Assembly (NCBI GenBank): GCA_031258755.1
Contig: JAIRMK010000031.1
Location: 1 to 10,100 of the forward strand
Length of the DNA stretch: 10,100 bases
DNA from: Prevotellaceae bacterium
Lineage (GTDB): Bacteria > Bacteroidota > Bacteroidia > Bacteroidales > UBA932
Direction: 5' to 3'
The notes under the pieces were generated by a model that made no database searches, was not told the DNA's origin, and saw only the letters and a program-made list of their open reading frames with translations. This document shows, one piece after another, positions 6,965-10,100 of this stretch. Within the stretch, counting starts at the first letter, position 1. Every line of letters starts with the position of its first letter. The translations under genes were made by a program, and so were the position numbers.

Positions 6965-9742
6965 TTAGCCAAGCCGTTCCGCCAGCGCTTTCCCGGTGTA
7001 GGAGTTTGCGCAGTGCGCCAAATCTTCCGGCGTGCCGGCAAACACGAGTTGCCCGCCATGCTCGCCGCCGCCGGGGCCAAGGTCGATTACCCAGTCGGCG
7101 CACTTGATAATTTCCATGTTGTGCTCCACCACCACAATGGAGTGTCCGTGCGAAATAAGGGCATTGAACACATCCAACAAACGTTTGATATCGTGGAGGT
7201 GCAAGCCGGTAGTCGGCTCGTCGAAAATAAACAAAATGGGCTCGGCGCCGGTGTCTTTGCCGAGAAACGAGGCCAATTTCACCCGCTGGCTCTCGCCTCC
7301 GCTTAACGTGCTGCTTGCCTGTCCCAACTTGATATATCCCAACCCCACGTCTTGTAGGGGTTTTAGCTTGTCGGCGATTTTTTTCGCAGTGGTTTCTTTC
7401 TGTTCCGAGAAAAATTCTATGGCCTGGTTTACCGTGAAATCGAGCACATCGGCAATATTATAGTTTTTGTAGCGCACTTCCAGCACGTCGGGCTTGAAGC
7501 GTTTGCCGCCGCAGGCTTCACACACCAGCGTGACGTCGGCCATGAACTGCATTTCTACTTTTATCACGCCTTCGCCCTGACATTCTTCACAGCGTCCGCC
7601 GTCGATATTAAATGAAAAATGCGAGTGGCCGTAGCCGTTCAACTTCGCATAAGGCTGTTCCGAGAACAGCTTCCGTATTTCGTCGTAGGCCTTGATATAC
7701 GTAATGGGATTGGAGCGCGACGATTTCCCGATGGCGTCCTGGTCAACCATTTCCACCCGTTTGATACGCTTCACTTCTCCTTGCAGGCTGTCATAGCGTC
7801 CCGGCTTCTCGCCATATTGGTTGATGAACTTGCTCAACGCCGGATAGAGGATGCCTTTTACCAGCGACGATTTGCCCGAACCGCTCACGCCGGTTACGGC
7901 CACCAGTCCTTCGAGCGGAAAGCGCACGGTAATATTTCGCAAGTTGTTTTCGCGGGCGCCCGTTACCTCGATATAGTCCCGCAGTTTACGCCGGTGTTTC
8001 GGAACGTCGATTTTTTCCGTTCCGTTCAGATAAGCCAGCGTGAGCCCCGCGCCGGTTTTTGCAGTGGGAGGCCCGGCATATACCACTTCCCCGCCATGCC
8101 GGCCGGCCAGCGGGCCGATATCAATAATAAGGTCGGCGGCGCGGATAATTTCCTCTTCGTGCTCCACCACCAGTACCGTGTTTCCAATGTCGCGCAATTG
8201 TTTCAGCACTTTCACCAAACGTTGCGTATCGCGCGGATGCAGGCCGATGCTTGGTTCGTCGAGGATATAAAGCGCTCCCACCAGGCTACTGCCCAGCGAT
8301 GTGGCCAGGTTGATGCGTTGGCTTTCCCCGCCGCTCAACGTGTTTGACAAACGGTTTGGCGTAAGATACCCCAGCCCCACGTCCAGCAGAAATTGCAAAC
8401 GGTTGCGTATTTCAATCAGGATGCGGCCGGCCACCCCTTGCTCGTAGGCCGTCAGTTCAAGGTTCAGCATAAAGTCGTGCAGCGCTTCCACCGGCATCAA
8501 CACCAGCTCGCTAATTGTTTTGCCTGCTATTTTCACATAGCTTGCCTCCTTACGCAGGCGCGAGCCGCCGCAGTCCGGACAAGTGGTTTTACCCATATAG
8601 CGGCTTAGCATCACACGATATTGTATCTTGTATTTATTGGCTTCCAATATGCCGAAAAAGTCGTGCAGCCCTGTGAAGTAAGTATTTCCTTGCCACAACA
8701 ATTGTTTTTGCGCGGCGGTCAGTTCACGGAAGGGTGTATGTATCGGTATCTTCACCTTGTCGTACGCCTGCAACAGTTGTTCTTTGTAGGCTTTCATGGT
8801 TTCCCCGCGCCAGCAGACAATGGCGTCGTTATAAATCGACAGGCTTTGGTCGGGAACCACAAGGTCTTCGTCAATGCCAATCACGCGGCCGTAGCCATCG
8901 CAGCGCGGGCATGCGCCGATAGGGTTATTAAAGCTGAACAGGTGTTCGGTCGGCTCCTCGAAGGTCATGCCGTCGGCTTCAAAATGCAGCGAAAACGCAC
9001 GTTTCACTTTACCGTCCGGGCTTTCTATCATGCACACCCCATTGCCTTCTTCCAGCGCCGTTTGTACCGAGTCGGCCACACGGCTCATGGCTTCCGCATC
9101 GTTCGAAGCCGTTATCCGGTCAATCAGCAGGCGAAAAGTTTTCTTCTTATGTTGTTCTATTTCCGGCAGTATTTCTTCTATACGATAGGCTGTGCCATCG
9201 GCTTCAAGGCGCGTAAATCCTTCGTTTTGCAGCAGCGTCAACTTTTCTATCCATCCCATTTTCTCCTGCATCACAATGGGCGACAAGATATAGAGCCGTG
9301 CGCCCGCCGGCTGCGCCGCAATAAAATCAACCACATCGGTTACGCTGTGCCGTTTCACCTCTTCGCCCGAAATGGGCGAAACAGTACGTCCGATGCGGGC
9401 GTACAACAGTTTCAGATAGTCATAAATTTCTGTGGTGGTGCCCACCGTAGAGCGCGGATTGCGGGTATTCACTTTCTGCTCAATGGCAATGGCCGGCGGA
9501 ATGCCCGTGATGAAATCGACGTCGGGCTTGGTGACCCGCCCAAGGAATTGGCGGGCGTATGCCGACAGGCTTTCCACATAACGCCGCTGCCCTTCGGCAA
9601 AAATAGTGTCGAAGGCCAAAGTCGATTTGCCCGAGCCCGACAGGCCGGTAATAACCACCAGCCGCTCACGCGGTATTTCCACCTCTATATTTTTGAGATT
9701 ATGCAGCCGGGCGCCTTTTATGTGGATGTGTTGCTGTTCCAA
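6965..9742 (-). CDS. uvrA: Excinuclease ABC subunit A (UvrA)
   Basis: DNA-damage recognition ATPase of nucleotide excision repair; a dimer works with UvrB. It has 925 residues from TTG at 9742 (E. coli 940). ABC module I has Walker A GLSGSGKST (about 33-41), CPRC (278/281) in the insertion region, CPDC (388/391), signature LSGGESQR (about 468-475) and Walker B ILDEPSIGLH. Module II has GVSGSGKSS (about 617-625), a complete zinc finger CEEC (718/721)...CEAC (about 741/744), LSGGESQR (about 813-820) and FIFDEPTTGLH. The first zinc finger lacks the upstream CxxC pair of E. coli UvrA. No ATG exists near the conserved start: TTG gives MEQQHIHIKGARLHNLKN, matching where homologues begin. A more distal TTG at 9802 would add 20 residues unlike the family and would lie upstream of the candidate promoter. 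No LexA-like operator was recognised. Confidence 0.97.
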   Translation of the reverse strand: MEQQHIHIKGARLHNLKNIEVEIPRERLVVITGLSGSGKSTLAFDTIFAEGQRRYVESLSAYARQFLGRVTKPDVDFITGIPPAIAIEQKVNTRNPRSTVGTTTEIYDYLKLLYARIGRTVSPISGEEVKRHSVTDVVDFIAAQPAGARLYILSPIVMQEKMGWIEKLTLLQNEGFTRLEADGTAYRIEEILPEIEQHKKKTFRLLIDRITASNDAEAMSRVADSVQTALEEGNGVCMIESPDGKVKRAFSLHFEADGMTFEEPTEHLFSFNNPIGACPRCDGYGRVIGIDEDLVVPDQSLSIYNDAIVCWRGETMKAYKEQLLQAYDKVKIPIHTPFRELTAAQKQLLWQGNTYFTGLHDFFGILEANKYKIQYRVMLSRYMGKTTCPDCGGSRLRKEASYVKIAGKTISELVLMPVEALHDFMLNLELTAYEQGVAGRILIEIRNRLQFLLDVGLGYLTPNRLSNTLSGGESQRINLATSLGSSLVGALYILDEPSIGLHPRDTQRLVKVLKQLRDIGNTVLVVEHEEEIIRAADLIIDIGPLAGRHGGEVVYAGPPTAKTGAGLTLAYLNGTEKIDVPKHRRKLRDYIEVTGARENNLRNITVRFPLEGLVAVTGVSGSGKSSLVKGILYPALSKFINQYGEKPGRYDSLQGEVKRIKRVEMVDQDAIGKSSRSNPITYIKAYDEIRKLFSEQPYAKLNGYGHSHFSFNIDGGRCEECQGEGVIKVEMQFMADVTLVCEACGGKRFKPDVLEVRYKNYNIADVLDFTVNQAIEFFSEQKETTAKKIADKLKPLQDVGLGYIKLGQASSTLSGGESQRVKLASFLGKDTGAEPILFIFDEPTTGLHLHDIKRLLDVFNALISHGHSIVVVEHNMEIIKCADWVIDLGPGGGEHGGQLVFAGTPEDLAHCANSYTGKALAERLG

Positions 9743-9763
9743 AATTGTTCCGAAAATGAATGG

Positions 9764-9771
9764 CAAAGATA
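9764..9771 (-). promoter_or_regulatory. Candidate -7 element for uvrA
   Basis: TATCTTTG on the minus strand fits TAnnTTTG and lies about 22 bases upstream of the chosen TTG start. It predicts transcription from near 9757 and so excludes the distal TTG at 9802. No TTTG is found at 18 to 21 bases upstream, so the -33 half is missing or degenerate and the promoter may be weak or need an activator. Confidence 0.45.
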
Positions 9772-9789
9772 GCAAAAAATTAAGAATTT

Positions 9790-9820
9790 TTTGGATATTC
9801 AAAAAATCTTAATACCTTTG
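9790..9820 (+). promoter_or_regulatory. Bacteroidota-type promoter facing right, with no gene downstream
   Basis: On the plus strand, TTTG (9790-9793), a 19-base spacer and TACCTTTG (9813-9820) exactly fit TTTG-N19-TAnnTTTG. It is divergent from uvrA. Transcription would begin near 9827 and run through the repeat-containing segment toward the IS110 transposase end, antisense to that gene. No recognisable coding region follows; only an unsupported 42-codon frame (ATG 9879 to stop 10007) lies downstream. It may be the promoter of a gene displaced by the insertion, or it may make a non-coding transcript. Confidence 0.6.
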
Positions 9821-9824
9821 TGAC

Positions 9825-9854
9825 TCTTAACTAAGAACTAAGAGTTAAGAACTA
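9825..9854. repeat. Short inverted and direct repeats after the rightward promoter
   Basis: TCTTAACT (9825-9832) and AGTTAAGA (9843-9850) form an 8-base inverted repeat with a 10-base loop. TAAGAACTA occurs twice (9832-9840 and 9846-9854) at a 14-base period. The sequence is low-complexity and AG-rich in the loop. If transcribed from the promoter at 9790-9820, the stem would lie at the very 5' end of the RNA. It could equally be drifted intergenic filler. Confidence 0.6.
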
Positions 9855-9938
9855 AAAACCGAAAACAAGAAACCAATAATGACAAGAACCAATCATCGGA
9901 TAACGGCGAACGGCGAATCCCCCATTTTCAACGCTCAA

Positions 9939-9990
9939 CTGTACAGACGCACGGCCGTACGTCTTTACCACTGCCTTCTGTACAGACGCA
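9939..9990. repeat. REP-like imperfect palindrome plus a partial second copy
   Basis: Positions 9941-9968 form a 28-base imperfect palindrome: GTACAGACGCACGG pairs with CCGTACGTCTTTAC at 12 of 14 positions around the core ACGGCCGT (9951-9958). The 13-mer CTGTACAGACGCA recurs at 9939-9951 and 9978-9990, a 39-base period, so the left arm is duplicated. From memory, similar GTAGAGACGCACGGCCGTGCGTCTCTAC palindromes are common in intergenic DNA of Bacteroidota; I cannot search for it here. The second copy ends 39 bases from the IS110 transposase stop. Confidence 0.7.
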
Positions 9991-10028
9991 TCCATCTTCC
10001 ATTTTAACCTATTCCTCCATCCTCACAT

Positions 10029-10100
10029 CTACGCGGCCAAGTTCATCTCGCCCCAGATAAAGCCGGCCAGTTCCCGCGCCACCGCGATAATCGCCGTTTG
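10029..10100 (-). mobile_element. IS110-family transposase, C-terminal end (rest beyond the window)
   Basis: The minus strand from the window edge encodes 23 codons, QTAIIAVARELAGFIWGEMN followed by LAA and a TAG stop (10029-10031). The pattern A-x-x-AVAR-x-L-x-x-F-I-W near the stop is typical of the C-terminus of IS110/IS116/IS902-type transposases (Transposase_20 domain). These are DEDD recombinases that use a bridge RNA encoded in an element end to choose the target. The catalytic parts lie outside the window, so I cannot tell whether the element is intact or IS110- or IS1111-type. Its downstream element end must lie somewhere left of 10029, but IS110 elements often lack terminal inverted repeats and I cannot fix the boundary. 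GC content is clearly higher than in the adjacent AT-rich spacer. Confidence 0.78.

Noticed and set aside
8621..9772. Long open frame of 383 codons on the plus strand opposite uvrA
   Set aside because: It lies entirely antisense to a well-supported uvrA, has no recognisable domain, and its composition follows from the codon bias of the real gene. The same applies to the other long plus-strand frames opposite dnaE (for example 3169-3741 and 4073-4759) and floA.
9902..9917. Tandem AACGGCG repeat as a CRISPR or iteron array
   Set aside because: There are only two 7-base copies with no spacer structure; this is most likely chance or drift in the intergenic segment.
9879..10007. 42-codon plus-strand frame after the rightward promoter
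   Set aside because: It runs through the palindrome and its duplicated arm, the protein repeats (LYRR twice) simply mirror the DNA repeat, and there is no ribosome binding site or family resemblance. It is kept only as a possibility tied to the orphan promoter.

Overview
The window comes from a Bacteroidota genome, most likely order Bacteroidales. The evidence is a long DnaE-type replicative polymerase with an acidic C-terminal linker, start codons without Shine-Dalgarno sequences, and three exact matches to the Bacteroidota promoter consensus TTTG-N19-TAnnTTTG (upstream of nfeD, upstream of dnaE, and one facing right at 9790-9820). All recognised genes lie on the minus strand, so the window reads right to left.

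Right to left: (1) 10029-10100 is the last 23 codons of an IS110-family transposase. (2) 9743-10028 is about 285 bases without a convincing gene. It holds the uvrA start region, an outward-facing promoter on the plus strand, short direct and inverted repeats, and a REP-like imperfect palindrome (9941-9968) with a second partial copy. (3) uvrA (6965-9742) encodes the damage-recognition ATPase of nucleotide excision repair and probably starts at TTG. (4) 5941-6834 encodes a small lone AAA/ABC-like ATPase (COG3950/PtuA-like head). It is more AT-rich than its neighbours and sits between uvrA and dnaE. (5) dnaE (2215-5889) encodes the DNA polymerase III alpha subunit; its promoter overlaps the 3' end of the ATPase gene. 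(6) nfeD (1695-2162), floA (732-1691) and zupT (1-719, cut by the window edge) form a tight apparent operon. They encode a membrane OB-fold protein, a flotillin-like scaffold and a ZIP-family divalent metal transporter.

Most of the window is housekeeping: replication, excision repair, membrane organisation and metal uptake. The parts that look accessory are the lone ATPase and the uvrA/IS110 intergenic segment. I see no complete new multi-gene system. The best leads are the function of the lone ATPase and the association of an IS110 end with a REP-like palindrome and an apparently orphaned promoter.
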